The notes under the pieces are model-generated. The model was given only the letters and a program-made list of their open reading frames with translations, did not search any database and was not told where the DNA came from. A stretch of DNA of 6,372 nt from Chloroflexota bacterium (GTDB lineage: Bacteria > Chloroflexota > UBA5177 > JANWHV01). Of this stretch, positions 5,490 to 6,372 are shown piece by piece (the first letter of the stretch is position 1; every line of letters begins with the position of its first letter). The stretch lies in the NCBI GenBank assembly GCA_025450255.1, contig JANWHV010000147.1, positions 1 to 6,372 of the forward strand. The letters run 5' to 3'. The position numbers were made by a program, and so were the translations under genes.

Positions 5490-6372
5490 ATGGCCGACGC
5501 AGTGATTGTAAGCGCCGTACGCACCCCGTTCGGGCGCGCAAACAAGGGCAGGCTAACCGCGATTAGGCCGGACGATCTTGCGGCTGCCGCGATAGTCGCC
5601 GCGTTGGCGCGCGTACCGAGCCTTGACGTGTCACTCATTGAAGACGTCATTCTGGGCTGCGCATTTCCCGAGGGCGAGCAGGGCTTCAATCTGGCGAAAC
5701 CCGTGTCGGCCCTCGCCGGCATTCCGAACACGGCCGGCGGTACCACCGTCAACCGCTTTTGCGCGAGCGCCTTGCAAGCCGTCAATATGGCCGCGCAAGC
5801 GATCCTGCACGGCGATGGCGACGTTATCGTGGCGGCTGGCGTGGAGAGTATGTCGCGCGTGCCGATGGGCGGATTCAACCCAAGCTTTAACCCCAAGCTT
5901 GCTGACGGCGCCGATGGGTTCCCCTGCGCCTATATCCCGATGGGCATGACCGCCGAGAATGTCGCTCAACGGCACCACCTCACGCGCGAGGAGCAGGACG
6001 CGTTCGCACTTCGCAGCCACCAGCGCGCGATCGCGGCCCACGACGCGGGGAAGTTTACCGAGGTAATTCGGGTCACGCTGCCGGATGGAACCGTTTTCGA
6101 CGTGGACGAAGGGCCCAGACGCGATACGTCTTTGGAGCGGCTCGCTAGTTTGGAGCCGGTCTTCGTGAAGGGCGGCACGGTCACCGCGGGAAACTCCTCG
6201 CCGCTAAACGACGGCGCCACCGCGGCCATATTGATGAGCGCCGACCGCGCCCGCGACCTGGGGATTCGCCCGCTCGCACGCATCCGCGCGATGGCGGTTG
6301 CCGGCATCGATCCGGAGATCATGGGCCTTGGGCCAATACCGGCTACGCATAAGGCACTGGCACGGGCCGGGC
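5490..6372 (+). CDS. Thiolase (acetyl-CoA acyltransferase, FadA-like), 5' part
   Basis: The frame opens at ATG 5490 after GGAGGG and runs off the window without a stop, giving 294 residues. Thiolases of this type have about 390-400, so about a quarter is missing, including the C-terminal catalytic His and second Cys regions. Visible motifs are [12 protein letters not shown] (5-16), [12 protein letters not shown] (54-65), the nucleophile motif [11 protein letters not shown] (88-98) with C91, [14 protein letters not shown] (115-128), MGMTAENVA (151-159), [15 protein letters not shown] (166-180) and [13 protein letters not shown] (231-243). These mark a degradative 3-ketoacyl-CoA thiolase that cleaves a 3-ketoacyl-CoA with CoA to release acetyl-CoA (propionyl-CoA for 2-methyl substrates). 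A biosynthetic acetoacetyl-CoA thiolase is less likely because the FPEGEQG loop is typical of the FadA group. It lies 48 bases after livF on the same strand, probably in the same transcript. It would act directly after the 3-hydroxyacyl-CoA dehydrogenase-like enzyme upstream. Confidence 0.93.
   Translation, partial: MADAVIVSAVRTPFGRANKGRLTAIRPDDLAAAAIVAALARVPSLDVSLIEDVILGCAFPEGEQGFNLAKPVSALAGIPNTAGGTTVNRFCASALQAVNMAAQAILHGDGDVIVAAGVESMSRVPMGGFNPSFNPKLADGADGFPCAYIPMGMTAENVAQRHHLTREEQDAFALRSHQRAIAAHDAGKFTEVIRVTLPDGTVFDVDEGPRRDTSLERLASLEPVFVKGGTVTAGNSSPLNDGATAAILMSADRARDLGIRPLARIRAMAVAGIDPEIMGLGPIPATHKALARAG

Overview
The window is GC-rich and densely coding. Every supported gene lies on the + strand. 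The mixture of a high-affinity branched-chain-amino-acid-type (HAAT/Liv) ABC transporter and CoA-thioester catabolic enzymes is typical of metabolically versatile Proteobacteria. Codon use and gene style suggest a Burkholderiales-like betaproteobacterium, but no marker gene fixes this, so the taxonomy is tentative.

Layout: (1) positions 1-280 are the 3' end of a short-chain dehydrogenase resembling HSD10 / 3-hydroxyacyl-CoA dehydrogenase type II. (2) 281-601 is a non-coding gap with a candidate sigma70-like promoter (433-460), a long imperfect inverted repeat overlapping its -35 region (402-445), competing dyads in the presumed leader (528-571), and a good ribosome binding site. (3) 602-1795 is a secreted periplasmic substrate-binding protein. 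(4) 1796-1939 carries a perfect 16-bp-stem hairpin followed by a strong Shine-Dalgarno that places the next start at TTG 1940. (5) 1940-5441 holds the two permeases and two ATPases in the order livH-livM-livG-livF, separated by 1 base or overlapping by 8 and 4 bases, so they are almost certainly translated as one coupled unit. (6) 5490-6372 is the first three quarters of a thiolase of the FadA type, open at the window edge, 48 bases after livF and with its own strong ribosome binding site.

How the genes may work together: the five transporter genes make a complete importer (one binding protein, two membrane subunits, two ATPases). It sits between a 3-hydroxyacyl-CoA dehydrogenase-like enzyme and a 3-ketoacyl-CoA thiolase, which catalyse consecutive last steps of beta-oxidation. 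The simplest inference is that the transporter brings in a carboxylic acid (a short or branched fatty acid, an aromatic or alicyclic acid, or a branched-chain amino acid) that is degraded as CoA thioesters by enzymes of the same locus. The substrate cannot be read from this sequence.

I see no mobile element, CRISPR array, RNA gene, frameshift or broken gene. The gene content is ordinary. The observations most worth a second look are regulatory: the strong hairpin after the binding-protein gene and the inverted repeats upstream of it.
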